Positions 25,452-35,001 of a stretch of 64,000 nt of DNA are shown here, piece by piece. The position numbers and the translations under genes were made by a program. Location: the NCBI RefSeq assembly GCF_017897595.1, contig NZ_JAGKIK010000004.1, positions 124,001 through 188,000 on the forward strand, in the 5' to 3' direction. Every line of letters begins with the position of its first letter. Positions within the stretch are counted from its first letter, which is position 1. This stretch comes from Aquimarina sp. U1-2. Lineage in GTDB: Bacteria; Bacteroidota; Bacteroidia; Flavobacteriales; Flavobacteriaceae. The notes beneath the pieces were generated by a model, which ran no database searches, was not told where the DNA came from, and saw only the letters and a program-made list of their open reading frames with translations.

Positions 25452-26240
25452 TTAATTTACAACGAGGTTTAATCCCGCAAGTGCTACTCCTAGGATTCCA
25501 AGAACCAGAGGCGTAATATTATTCTGCCCTCTAGACACTTTAATCTTAGCTTTATTAGGTTCTACATATAAAACATCGTTTTGAGTGAGATAATATGCAG
25601 GAGAATCAAAAATGTTTTTTGAAGTAAAATCTACTCTATGATATGTATTTACTCCATTGTTTTCTCTTATTACAGTTACATTACTTCTCTTCCCTGTAAT
25701 TGTTATATCACCTGCCAGACCAAGAGCCTCGACTATAGTAATCCTTTCATTGGGTATGGCATAAGATCCTGGTCGATTGACCTCACCTATGACAGTAATT
25801 TTAAAATTTTTAAGTCTTACATCAACAATTGGATCATTAATATATACTTTAAGCTTATCTTTTATCATTTTTTTGACTTCTACCCTGGTAAGCCCTGCAA
25901 TTTTTAATTTTCCTAAAACTGGAAATTCAATATAACCTGCTTCATCAATTAAATAAGTAGGTTCTGATCCCGATATGTTAGAAGGCTGATTAGATTGCTC
26001 TGTAGGAAAAGCATTGCTTGATCCGATCATTAAATTAAATGGCCTTGCAGCGTCCATATCACTTGCTGATACGATGACACTTATCACATCATCAACTTTA
26101 AATACCGGTGTAAATGAATTTTTTGCATTTATCTTTTCTAAATTTTTTGAATTTTGAAAATAAACGACATTGGTGGGTGTCTTACACGAAAAAAATAAGA
26201 AAAAAGAAATTATTACTAATACGACCTTGTATAATTGCAT
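25452..26240 (-). CDS. Wza-like polysaccharide export lipoprotein
   Basis: A 262-residue outer-membrane export channel subunit. A lipoprotein signal ends FLFFSC with the lipidated Cys19. The poly-export domain (about 45-140, FKVDDVISVIVSASD, EAGYIEFPVLGKLKIAGLT) is followed by a SLBB domain (about 145-200, ITVIGEVNRPGSYAIPNERI). A C-terminal hydrophobic helix (TPLVLGILGVALAGLNLVV) probably forms the outer-membrane barrel. It is 23 bp ahead of the Wzc gene on the same strand. Confidence 0.93.
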   Translation of the reverse strand: MQLYKVVLVIISFFLFFSCKTPTNVVYFQNSKNLEKINAKNSFTPVFKVDDVISVIVSASDMDAARPFNLMIGSSNAFPTEQSNQPSNISGSEPTYLIDEAGYIEFPVLGKLKIAGLTRVEVKKMIKDKLKVYINDPIVDVRLKNFKITVIGEVNRPGSYAIPNERITIVEALGLAGDITITGKRSNVTVIRENNGVNTYHRVDFTSKNIFDSPAYYLTQNDVLYVEPNKAKIKVSRGQNNITPLVLGILGVALAGLNLVVN

Positions 26241-26324
26241 GAGAGATCCAGTTTTATAACGCAGTTTGATAGGCGAAAATAAGATAATATTTTAGCTTTG
26301 TACGATAAATTTTAATAAAGAAGT

Positions 26325-28253
26325 CTAAATTAAGATCTTTTGATTATTACCAGTATTAACATTGTTCTTTTTGTCTATACTTTCAAAAGTAGAATTATTA
26401 GAAATGTATTCGGGTACAATTTCTTTGAGTTTTCCTACAATTTGATGATCTTGATTCAATAAATTCATGATACATAGATCATTTATTTTATCTTTTATAT
26501 TTTCACAGTTATCATCATCGAACTTACTAATCATGATTTTTTTGTGATACGTTGGCATGGTATTTTCGGTATCTGCCAATAATTCTTCATATAATTTTTC
26601 TCCTGGTCTAAGCCCGGTAATCTTAATATCTATATCATTAGGATATTGAAGCCCTGAAAGTCTTATCATTTTTTTGGCTAAATCAAATATTTTTACCGAC
26701 TCTCCCATATCAAAAATAAAAATTTCTCCACCTTTACCCATGGTTCCAGCTTCTATTACCAATTGAGAGGCTTCTGGAATCGTCATGAAAAAACGTGTAA
26801 CACTTTTATGTGTTACCGTAAGTGGCCCTCCTTTTTGTATTTGTTTTTTAAACAAGGGAATTACCGACCCATTAGACCCCAAAACATTACCAAACCTTGT
26901 CGTGATAAACTTTGTTTTACTTGTTTTATGCAAACACTTGATATACATCTCGGCAACTCGTTTGGTTGCTCCCATCACGTTTGTAGGATTCACAGCTTTG
27001 TCTGTAGATACAAAAACAAATTTATCCACTCCAAAGGTTGATGACAAATCAGCAAGTTTTCGAGTTCCTAGAACGTTTATCTTAATCGCTTCACAGGGGT
27101 TAGATTCCATTAAAGGAACATGTTTATAAGCGGCTGCATGAAATACCAAATTAGGTCGATATCGTTCAAAAATGGTTTCAATTCTTTGATGATCTCGTAT
27201 ATCGGCAACTATAGGTAAAAAGTTTGTTATTCCTTTACTAAGCAACTCCTGTTGTAAATCATATAATGCAGATTCTGCTTGATCCACCAAAATTAAACTT
27301 TTATAACTGTAATAAGAGGCTTGTCTTACAATTTCACTACCAATAGATCCAGCGGCTCCTGTAATTAAAATAACTTTGTTTTTAAGCTCCTTTTTAATAT
27401 TTTGATTCTCCATATTAATAGGGGCTCTATCCAAAAGGTCTTCAATTTGAATTTCTTTAATCTGAGAAACCTCTAACTTACCATCGATCCAATCATTAAC
27501 GGCAGGTATAATTTTAACTTTAACGCTAAGTTTTAGCAATTTATCTGAAATATCAGATAATCGTTTTTTATCAATATGTGGAATTGAAACCACTATTTCT
27601 TTAACATTATTTTTAGTAATAAAACTCTGAGTTAAAGACGAAGAAGAATACACTTTTATGCCGTTAATCGTCTTTCCTTTTTTCTGAGGGTTGTCATCCA
27701 CAAAACCAACAACAGAAGATGCTCTATTAGAATCATTCGTAATAGCCGCAAGTGTAATTAGTCCCGAATCTCCAGCACCATATATCAATACTCGTGAAGT
27801 TTCACCAAGTTTTGATTTAATGTAATAGTAACAATACTTAAATATTAAACGACTAGTAGTTAGCGTGATAATATTTAACATATAGTGTATGCAAATAATA
27901 GATACAGGAATATTTAATAACTCTGGTAACAGATTCGTTCTACTAGAGAGCATTATTCCTGCGGTAAATGCAATCAAAACTGTTACAGCAAGAAATAAGT
28001 TATAAACATCTCGCATACCTGTATGTCGTACTACTCCTTTGTAAGAACCTATTATTAAGAAACTAAAAATTGCTAAACCTGTAATTATTGGCAATTGATA
28101 CAACAAGTTTGAAAATTCGGAATCCAATGTGATACCAAATCTTATTATATACGCCAAAAAGAAATTAAAAATCGTTATCAATACATCAATAGCCAATACT
28201 AACCATTGTGAAGCATGTTTGTGCGAATTATCAATTAAGTAATTTTTAATCAT
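26325..28253 (-). CDS. Membrane UDP-GlcNAc 4,6-dehydratase (PglF/WbpM type)
   Basis: A 642-residue protein with four N-terminal membrane helices (about 17-136), a first Rossmann domain (RVLIYGAGDSG, about 154-164) and a catalytic SDR domain with ITGAAGSIGSE (297-307). The catalytic triad reads Ser416...Met427...Lys431 (FVSTDKA, PTNVMGATKR); replacement of the usual tyrosine by methionine is characteristic of WbpM/PglF. It makes UDP-4-keto-6-deoxy-GlcNAc for a diamino sugar. Its start overlaps the aminotransferase stop by four bases, so the two are coupled. Confidence 0.92.
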   Translation of the reverse strand: MIKNYLIDNSHKHASQWLVLAIDVLITIFNFFLAYIIRFGITLDSEFSNLLYQLPIITGLAIFSFLIIGSYKGVVRHTGMRDVYNLFLAVTVLIAFTAGIMLSSRTNLLPELLNIPVSIICIHYMLNIITLTTSRLIFKYCYYYIKSKLGETSRVLIYGAGDSGLITLAAITNDSNRASSVVGFVDDNPQKKGKTINGIKVYSSSSLTQSFITKNNVKEIVVSIPHIDKKRLSDISDKLLKLSVKVKIIPAVNDWIDGKLEVSQIKEIQIEDLLDRAPINMENQNIKKELKNKVILITGAAGSIGSEIVRQASYYSYKSLILVDQAESALYDLQQELLSKGITNFLPIVADIRDHQRIETIFERYRPNLVFHAAAYKHVPLMESNPCEAIKINVLGTRKLADLSSTFGVDKFVFVSTDKAVNPTNVMGATKRVAEMYIKCLHKTSKTKFITTRFGNVLGSNGSVIPLFKKQIQKGGPLTVTHKSVTRFFMTIPEASQLVIEAGTMGKGGEIFIFDMGESVKIFDLAKKMIRLSGLQYPNDIDIKITGLRPGEKLYEELLADTENTMPTYHKKIMISKFDDDNCENIKDKINDLCIMNLLNQDHQIVGKLKEIVPEYISNNSTFESIDKKNNVNTGNNQKILI

Positions 28254-29383
28254 CTCAATACATTTTTAATTACTGATACAATTCTATATAAATCGTCTTC
28301 TTCTAGATTAGACCCACTCGGTAAGCATAAGCCGCGATCAAATAAGTCATCTGAAACCCCATTGAGATATGAATCACAATTTGTAAATACTGCTTGTTGA
28401 TGCATTGGTTTCCATAATGGTCGCGATTCTATATTTTCTTCAGCTAGCGCCATTCTTAATCCTTCCCGTAATTGATAAGAAGTAGTTTCTATACAGGTAA
28501 GCCACCTATTGGAAATATAGCCCGAGGGTTCATCTAAAAACTGTAGTTCAGAACAATGATCAAGGTGTTTTTTATAAAAGTCAAAATTCCTTCTTCGAAG
28601 TTTAACATGATCATCTAGTACTTGCATCTGACCCCTTCCAATACCGGCCGTGATGTTACTCATTCTATAGTTATATCCAATCTCTGAATGCTCGTAATGT
28701 GGGGCTTGGTCTCTTGCCTGCGTAGCAAGAAAAATTGCTTTTTCTTTACATGATTTATCTTTAGTAAGTAAAGCTCCTCCTCCCGAAGTAGTGATAATTT
28801 TGTTTCCGTTGAATGATAGAATAGCAATGTCACCAAATGTACCGCACTTGATTCCATGATATGAACTGCCTAGAGCTTCAGCACTGTCTTCTAATATCGG
28901 AATTTCATATTTGGATGCGATTTGATGTACAGCTTCTACATTATATGGCATCCCATATAAATGCACAGCAACAATAGCTTTGGGTTTTTTACCTTTGGCT
29001 ATTCTATCTTTTATAGCAATTTCGAGCTGCTCTGGACAAATGTTCCAGGTTGTTCGCTCACTATCGATAAATATTGGCTTTGCCCCTAAATACACTATTG
29101 GATTGGCTGATGCAGCAAAAGTCATACTTTGACATAAGACTTCATCATCGTGCGAAACCCCAAGTAGTTTTAATCCTAAATGTAAGGCCGCTGTTCCTGA
29201 GCTTAAAGCTGCAGCAAGTGTTTCAGACCCTAGATAAGATTCGATATCATTCTCGAATCCGTTAACGTTAGGACCTAATGGTGCTACCCAATTTGTTTCA
29301 AAAGCTTCTTTAACGAAGTCCTGCTCTGTTCCACCCATATGCGGCGAAGAAAGCCATATTCTTTTTGAATCAATTATATTCAT
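28250..29383 (-). CDS. DegT/DnrJ/EryC1-family sugar aminotransferase (PglE-like)
   Basis: PLP aminotransferase of 377 residues from the start at 29383 (MNIIDSKRIWLSSPHMGG); an in-frame upstream ATG at 29407 would add eight residues not typical of the family. The PLP lysine is Lys195 in SFNGNKIITT and Asp166 in ILEDSAEALGS binds the ring nitrogen. The N-terminal SPHMGG and GTAALHLGL blocks match enzymes that aminate C4 of UDP-4-keto-6-deoxy-GlcNAc. With the coupled dehydratase downstream and a PglD-like acetyltransferase nearby it supports a bacillosamine-type route. Confidence 0.92.
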   Translation of the reverse strand: MNIIDSKRIWLSSPHMGGTEQDFVKEAFETNWVAPLGPNVNGFENDIESYLGSETLAAALSSGTAALHLGLKLLGVSHDDEVLCQSMTFAASANPIVYLGAKPIFIDSERTTWNICPEQLEIAIKDRIAKGKKPKAIVAVHLYGMPYNVEAVHQIASKYEIPILEDSAEALGSSYHGIKCGTFGDIAILSFNGNKIITTSGGGALLTKDKSCKEKAIFLATQARDQAPHYEHSEIGYNYRMSNITAGIGRGQMQVLDDHVKLRRRNFDFYKKHLDHCSELQFLDEPSGYISNRWLTCIETTSYQLREGLRMALAEENIESRPLWKPMHQQAVFTNCDSYLNGVSDDLFDRGLCLPSGSNLEEDDLYRIVSVIKNVLR

Positions 29384-29957
29384 AATCTCCCAATTAAAAA
29401 TGAACAATAATTCTTATAATCAAATATCGCTAACACGATAATTGATTAAAGTTTTCATGACAATCTAAAAAAAACGCTGGAAGAAGGGGGGTAGAAACTT
29501 CCTTATGTTGAATTTAATCTTACAAAATAATTCCGATACTAAATTAGTTTAGTTATAGCAATAATCAACTGAAAATTTTAACTTTTAGACAGAATACTTA
29601 AAAATAACGTTTAATGGTTTACCATCTCTTAAAATTATACTTACATTACGTTATTACCGTAAGAAAAATAGTATAATCCCTAACTTTAAATATGGCTATT
29701 CTTCAGCAATCTTTGTATTAATTTCTTCAAATTTTCAAAAGACAGTTGAATTTTCAACCTCAATGTTTGCAACTCTCGTTAAATCTGATGTGTTACGCAT
29801 TACAAGTATACTTGTTTTCAAAGAAATCTTTTGGGGTTTATCGACTAGTATTTTTAGGGGATAATCCCCCTGGGTAATGATTATGAAAAAACTTATACTA
29901 CAGAAGGCTGATTTAAAAATATTACATTAGAATTAAATACAATATACAGTAGGTCAC
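29384..29957. promoter_or_regulatory. Long intergenic region with two palindromes, upstream of the aminotransferase operon
   Basis: 574 bp with no gene, between two minus-strand genes. It holds a perfect 14-base palindrome ACAAGTATACTTGT (29802-29815) and the stem GGGG-ATAAT-CCCC (29857-29869). It probably carries the promoter and controls for the aminotransferase-dehydratase-Wza-Wzc operon, splitting the polysaccharide locus into at least two transcription units. Confidence 0.45.
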
Positions 29958-31046
29958 CTATGAATCATCGTTCAATCTGTACAATGGAAAAAAGCCGCTT
30001 GAATCTAGTTGTTCTAGATCTAATGACGTATCGCTTACTGTTTTAGTAAGCATCTTATAAACATCAGTATCGATTATTTTGCGACCCGTATAAAAAATCT
30101 TATCATCATCGGTTGGAAAAAACGCTTTTTTATATTTATACAAGCCATCGTCATCCTCTCTTCCACCTCCTAACACATAATATTTGAACGCTCTCTTTCT
30201 GGCCCAATTTAGAACTTCTATTTTTAAAAAATCATTGGGCCTGGTATAAAAATAATCTGATAATGTACCTCCTAAATAAGAATAAATCGTATCATCAACC
30301 TTAAGTATAAGCTCTGTTGAAATAGGGATATCATCTTTATATACCATAGCTATAATAGAATTTTCTGAATTTTCAGTTATTAACTTTTTAAAATAATCGA
30401 CTTTGTTGAAAAATTGATAATCAGCATTATTTCGATGCATCGTTAATATATAAATGTCAAAAAACTCCTGAATGATATTTAAAGTAATAGGATGATGATA
30501 GATTTTTATAGTAAGTCCGTATTGAATTGATTTTCTATAATTATTTCGAACTTTTGGCTTAAACTTTGACCATTGTAATTTTTCATCTACAATAGTTCCT
30601 TTTACATTTTTTAAAGCGGGTATCAATTTACCTGAATAGTATCGATGACATGAATTTAAACTAAATCGAATAAACTCTGTTATAATGTTATGTTTTTTAT
30701 ACCATCTATCAACATACCTCCAAAATTGTAATATGGTTTCATTTGCCAATGAATCTGCAAAAAGAGGACCACTATATCCATATGGACTTATAACATCAAA
30801 ATATGAAGTTCTCTTATTATCAATAGTAATATCTCTAACAATAAATGGCATTAAGACTACTATTTCATCAAAAGATTTAAAAAGAAAATATTTAAGCGTA
30901 CTTGATCTTTTATCAATAAAATATATCAAATATTCATAAGAATAATAAACATTATTATTCCATTCTTTCTTTAGATGAGTTTTATACTCTTCTATTTCTT
31001 TATCACTATTAAGATCTTTAACTATTAGTTCGTAATGTTTTTCCAA
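29958..31046 (-). CDS. FemAB/GNAT-like acyl- or aminoacyl-transferase
   Basis: A 362-residue cytoplasmic protein resembling the FemXAB-like double-GNAT family: SPYGYSGPLF near residue 90, the KPKVRNNYRKSIQYG basic helix, then DDIPISTELILKVDDTIYSY and a conserved YYVLGGGREDDDGLYKYK block. Such proteins transfer amino acids from aminoacyl-tRNA, or acyl groups, to sugars and peptides. Located among sugar-modification genes, it may add an aminoacyl group to the repeat unit. Substrate is not known from sequence. Confidence 0.7.
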   Translation of the reverse strand: MEKHYELIVKDLNSDKEIEEYKTHLKKEWNNNVYYSYEYLIYFIDKRSSTLKYFLFKSFDEIVVLMPFIVRDITIDNKRTSYFDVISPYGYSGPLFADSLANETILQFWRYVDRWYKKHNIITEFIRFSLNSCHRYYSGKLIPALKNVKGTIVDEKLQWSKFKPKVRNNYRKSIQYGLTIKIYHHPITLNIIQEFFDIYILTMHRNNADYQFFNKVDYFKKLITENSENSIIAMVYKDDIPISTELILKVDDTIYSYLGGTLSDYFYTRPNDFLKIEVLNWARKRAFKYYVLGGGREDDDGLYKYKKAFFPTDDDKIFYTGRKIIDTDVYKMLTKTVSDTSLDLEQLDSSGFFPLYRLNDDS

Positions 31047-31096
31047 TTCAGAAATTTTAATTTATAACCATGTAAGAGGGGGCAAACAGTACTATT

Positions 31097-32683
31097 TTAT
31101 TCGTTTATAACTTCTTGTTTTTGCGAAAAATATTGACCCATCTTCTCTGCAAGAAGCTTCGATAGCCATATAATTCTTCCACAATGTTCTAAATGCCATA
31201 CTGCTTTACCTTCAATTATATTTCCAGCTACTAGAGGTCCAATAATATGGAAATTGTCTTGAGCTTCTAATTTTTCATTTACGTCAAAGCCTATGTTAGA
31301 ATTATTCTTTACACAAAAACCTTTATTCATAAGATTTTTTAACAATTGAGGAATATCATCATTATATAAAGTCGTACTTCCTATGCAATTAATTACAATT
31401 TGTATGGTATCATCGTGTATCCTGTTGGTATTTGTACACGTATCTAAATATTCTAACAGATAATCATTTTTTGAATTTTGAGTAATATTTTCAAATCTTC
31501 CGGCTATATGTTGAAACTTATTTTGATTGTGTAAATTTTGAGCTGTTCTAAAATAGTGATATCCTGCACAGCGTTGTCTCCTTCCTATTTTATTTCCATA
31601 CAAACAAGCAAACTCCTTTAGTTCTGTTTCATCTAACCTTTCTAACAGGCTTCCAAAAGCTTTTGAAACAATTTCTACTGTAGATGCCGCACCCAAATTA
31701 ATTTGATCGGCACGATCTAAATCTTTAAAAGTTGCATCAGCGATTAGCTTTGCTGTAATATGACTTTCTTTTTTTAACGCTTCAAGATAATGAGGTTTAT
31801 ACTTCTTTCTTTTTTCTTCGTTTATTATAGTATCAGGCAAAAGACCTTGAATAGATAACATCAAAAATTTATTAATTTCGCTTTCTATTTCTTTGACATC
31901 ATTGAGTTTATAAAGCATTTCCAGACCGCTGGCGTTAGCACCGACTATTAGTACATTTATGTTTTGATTTTCTTTATTTTTTATGAATGTATTTATTTTA
32001 TTCAATACTGTACTAAGATCTGGACAATAAGGGTTATTGATAAATAATAAATGTTCTTCTTCAATACAACTTTGATGCTTCCATAAATATTTGACAGGTA
32101 GTGAACCGATGGATAATATAACTTTTTCTGAATAAATTGTCTCTCCACTATTCAAAAAAATAGTGTACTTTCTATTGGTTTTTTCTACATCTATCACTTC
32201 TTTCATTATGTAATCGACGGCAATAATACCTTTTGAGATACTTTCATTTATTTTCGATCTCACCAATTCATCAATATAACGGCCAAAAAAACGACGGGGG
32301 ATATATAGTTCTTCCCATTTATTATGTTTAATCGAATTAGTATTTGTTTCGATCCACTCATTTGCCAGTTTCCCACCATTACTTCTAAATTCTTGGATTA
32401 GGGAATCCTTATGAATAGTAAGCCAAATTAAAAAATCTTGTAAGATAGACAATGGCAAAAAATTCTTAAGTGATGTTATTAACAAAACCGAACTTCCGGA
32501 TCTTTCCCCATAAGGAATACCAGTATGAAATTCTTTATACTTATCAATTATAGTTAATTTTAATTCTTTTTGTATTCTGATCTTAAGCAAGTGATCTAAA
32601 AAGTGTATGATTGTGAACGAAGATGATATTCCTGATCCTATAAATATAATATTTGATGCGTTAATTTTAGTTTTAGCTCTCAA
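31097..32683 (-). CDS. FAD/NAD(P)-binding protein (NAD_binding_9-like)
   Basis: A 528-residue flavoprotein with an N-terminal dinucleotide fold (NIIFIGSGISSSFTIIHFL) followed by the YKEFHTGIPYGE block typical of the family, and a second nucleotide fold (INVLIVGANASGLEML, about 250). IVINCIGS and NFHIIGPLVAG are near the C-terminus. It may oxidise or hydroxylate a substrate held on the carrier protein encoded four genes upstream; this is inferred from proximity. No membrane segment is visible. Confidence 0.72.
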   Translation of the reverse strand: MRAKTKINASNIIFIGSGISSSFTIIHFLDHLLKIRIQKELKLTIIDKYKEFHTGIPYGERSGSSVLLITSLKNFLPLSILQDFLIWLTIHKDSLIQEFRSNGGKLANEWIETNTNSIKHNKWEELYIPRRFFGRYIDELVRSKINESISKGIIAVDYIMKEVIDVEKTNRKYTIFLNSGETIYSEKVILSIGSLPVKYLWKHQSCIEEEHLLFINNPYCPDLSTVLNKINTFIKNKENQNINVLIVGANASGLEMLYKLNDVKEIESEINKFLMLSIQGLLPDTIINEEKRKKYKPHYLEALKKESHITAKLIADATFKDLDRADQINLGAASTVEIVSKAFGSLLERLDETELKEFACLYGNKIGRRQRCAGYHYFRTAQNLHNQNKFQHIAGRFENITQNSKNDYLLEYLDTCTNTNRIHDDTIQIVINCIGSTTLYNDDIPQLLKNLMNKGFCVKNNSNIGFDVNEKLEAQDNFHIIGPLVAGNIIEGKAVWHLEHCGRIIWLSKLLAEKMGQYFSQKQEVINE

Positions 32684-32691
32684 AACTATAC

Positions 32692-33336
32692 TTATTTGGT
32701 ATTAATTATTCTGCCTGGATTACCTACAATGGTTGTACGATCAGGTACGTCTTCGATAACTACTGTTCCTGCACCCAATAAAGAGTCTTCTCCTATTTCA
32801 CGTATACCGGTCATAGCAGTGACACCCATACCTATATATGCTCTTTTTTTTACATGTATTAAAGCCCCAATATTAACACCAGATGACATAAATACTCCGT
32901 CCTCTAAAGTTACGTGATGCGCTATAGTACTATCCATATTAATCATAATATAATTGCCGATTTGTGTATGTGGCATTACAATATTACCTGCTAACATGTA
33001 AACCGCTTCACCGATAGTTACATCTGGAGCAATAGATACTGTATGATGCAAAAATCCTGGTATTCCATATCCTTCTTTTTTAAGTGTAGATAAGTATTTA
33101 ACCCGTATTGAATTTACGCCTATCGGACAGTACACATCCTGTATCTTATCTTTAAATTCTTGCAGAAATAGATCTTCATATTTTCCTAAAACAGGAATAC
33201 CTATAACGTCTTGCCCTTGTAAATTAACATTATCATCTATAAAACCAATGATACTAACTCCCGCTTCTTTTAAGTATGAAGCATATACCTGTCCTTGCGT
33301 TCCTGCGCCAATAATTACTGCATTTTTCACTTGCAA
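32692..33336 (-). CDS. NeuD-family sugar O-/N-acyltransferase
   Basis: A 214-residue acetyltransferase with an N-terminal Rossmann-like part (NAVIIGAGTQGQVYASYLKE, GFIDDN) and a left-handed hexapeptide beta-helix (about 100-205, DVTIGEAVYMLAGNIVMPH to AGTVVIEDVPDRTTIVGNPG). Its build is that of NeuD/PglD: acetyl-CoA-dependent transfer to an amino sugar. It is one of two such genes in this cluster, separated from the other by a phosphoglycosyltransferase gene. Confidence 0.88.
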   Translation of the reverse strand: MQVKNAVIIGAGTQGQVYASYLKEAGVSIIGFIDDNVNLQGQDVIGIPVLGKYEDLFLQEFKDKIQDVYCPIGVNSIRVKYLSTLKKEGYGIPGFLHHTVSIAPDVTIGEAVYMLAGNIVMPHTQIGNYIMINMDSTIAHHVTLEDGVFMSSGVNIGALIHVKKRAYIGMGVTAMTGIREIGEDSLLGAGTVVIEDVPDRTTIVGNPGRIINTK

Positions 33337-33368
33337 AAATTACATTATTTAAAGATAGTTTGAAACAA

Positions 33369-33974
33369 TTAATTATTTCCCATAAAAGTAGGCATACTCA
33401 AATTCTTACTACTATTAATATCTTCTTTATGTATTACTTTTTTTATAGTGCGTATTACTATTTTAACATCAACTAAAAAACTAATATTTTTGGTATACCA
33501 AACATCAAGTTTAAATTTCTGATCCCAGGAGATAGTATTTCTTCCATTAACCTGAGCCCAACCTGTGATACCAGGTTTAACATCATGTCGCTGTTTTTGG
33601 AAATCATTATATAAGGGTAAATATTGTACTAGTAAAGGGCGAGGTCCTATTAGGCTCATATCTCCTTTTAATACATTAAATAGTTGTGGTATTTCATCTA
33701 AAGAATATTGTCTTATAAATTTTCCTATGCCCGTAACACGCTTTTCATATGGCAATAATTCACCATCCTTATCCCTCTTGTCATTCATACTTTTAAATTT
33801 GATAATTTTAAATACTCTTCCCTTTTTACCAGGACGAGGTTGAAAGAAAAAAGGATTTCCCCGATTCGCTATTGTCAATATTAGTATAAGTATTAGAATT
33901 ATAGGAGAAAGAAATAAAACTCCTAAGAAAGAGACCACAAGATCTATTATTCGTTTTAAAAATGGATAGTACAT
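33369..33974 (-). CDS. Initiating phosphoglycosyltransferase 1 (PglC-like)
   Basis: Transfers a sugar-1-phosphate to undecaprenyl phosphate at the inner membrane to start the repeat unit. The 201-residue protein has a single N-terminal re-entrant helix (LVVSFLGVLFLSPIILILIL), then KFKSMNDKRD, the catalytic Asp-Glu in RQYSLDEIPQLFNVLKGD, MSLIGPRPLL and PGITGWAQVNGRN. The short monotopic form fits PglC. A second enzyme of the same family is encoded at 37703-38374. Confidence 0.93.
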   Translation of the reverse strand: MYYPFLKRIIDLVVSFLGVLFLSPIILILILILTIANRGNPFFFQPRPGKKGRVFKIIKFKSMNDKRDKDGELLPYEKRVTGIGKFIRQYSLDEIPQLFNVLKGDMSLIGPRPLLVQYLPLYNDFQKQRHDVKPGITGWAQVNGRNTISWDQKFKLDVWYTKNISFLVDVKIVIRTIKKVIHKEDINSSKNLSMPTFMGNN

Positions 33975-34050
33975 AGGTTCTTTATATTTCTAATTGTTAT
34001 TAACACATTTTTATTTGTTATTCCTTTACTTTTGGCCATGTCTAAATTTA

Positions 34051-34719
34051 CTACGATTTAGATATATATTTTTGACCTTTTTCGATAGTTTTTATTTCTT
34101 TTCCAGGAACACCATATACCAATTTAAAACTATCTACATTTTTGGTAATTAAAGATCCTGCACCTACAATAGTATGCTCACCCACATGAACCCCTTGAAT
34201 AATATTAGCACCAAGACATATTGCCGTACAAAAATCAATTTTCACGTTTCCACCTACGGTTACCCCGGGGGCTATACTTGAAAAATCATGCATGTCACAG
34301 TCATGATCCAAACTAGAATTCGTATTAAGTATACAAAAATTTCCTACTCTTGCATCGGTATTGATTTTTACTCCGGTAAGAATCACCGTACCTTTTCCAA
34401 TTTTTGCTCTTGAGCTTACTATCGCAGAGTGATGCACTACTGTAACAAATTCGAAATCGGGAGCCAGTGTTTTTATTTTGTTATACATTTGAAGTCGAGT
34501 CCAGTTATCACCTATAGCAATCACGCCTTTGGTAATACCTTGTTCCATTAGATTAGGAATTTCATATTCTGATCCTAGTATCTCGTGGTTCATTAATTTT
34601 TCTCCTTTTTCTTTATATGAATCTACTAACCCAAAGATTTCATATTGTTTTTTGAACTCTATAGCTTCTATAATCACTTTGGCATGTCCCGAAGCGCCTA
34701 TAATAATCACTTTACTCAT
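34051..34719 (-). CDS. PglD/NeuD-like sugar acetyltransferase
   Basis: A 222-residue protein with VIIIGASGHAKVIIEA at the N-terminus, then LVDS, and a left-handed beta-helix with VVHHSAIVSSRAKIGKGTVI, LDHDCDMHDFSSIAPGVTVG and VGAGSLITKNV. HH and DHDC carry the histidines that act as base in PglD. It would N-acetylate the 4-amino sugar made by the dehydratase/aminotransferase pair. It lies 23 bp downstream of the carrier-protein gene. Confidence 0.9.
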   Translation of the reverse strand: MSKVIIIGASGHAKVIIEAIEFKKQYEIFGLVDSYKEKGEKLMNHEILGSEYEIPNLMEQGITKGVIAIGDNWTRLQMYNKIKTLAPDFEFVTVVHHSAIVSSRAKIGKGTVILTGVKINTDARVGNFCILNTNSSLDHDCDMHDFSSIAPGVTVGGNVKIDFCTAICLGANIIQGVHVGEHTIVGAGSLITKNVDSFKLVYGVPGKEIKTIEKGQKYISKS

Positions 34720-34741
34720 ACGCTATATATCTTAAAAATTG

Positions 34742-34990
34742 TCAAGCAACCTGTATTTCAGATTGAATGGTTTGTATTAGATCCCCAATATTATTCATAT
34801 TCATTAAATCCATTAATTTGAACTTAATACCAAAAGATTTTTCTATTTCTGTAATAATCATCATATGAGTTACAGACTCCCATCCATCTACATCATTTGC
34901 CGTAGTTTCGTCTTCTAGCTTAAAATTATCATGCTCTAATATAGTAACAAAAGCATGCTCAACCTTTGATAAAATTTCTTCTTTATTCAT
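34742..34990 (-). CDS. Acyl/peptidyl carrier protein
   Basis: An 82-residue, strongly acidic helical protein. The attachment serine is Ser39 in DVDGWESVTHMMIITEIEK, where most carriers have a DSL motif; here it is ESV. The flanking residues and the acidic helix II fit a phosphopantetheine carrier of the DltC type. It lies 11 bp after the adenylation-enzyme gene and so is the likely acceptor of its activated substrate. Confidence 0.88.
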   Translation of the reverse strand: MNKEEILSKVEHAFVTILEHDNFKLEDETTANDVDGWESVTHMMIITEIEKSFGIKFKLMDLMNMNNIGDLIQTIQSEIQVA

Positions 34991-35001
34991 TGATTACAAA
35001 A

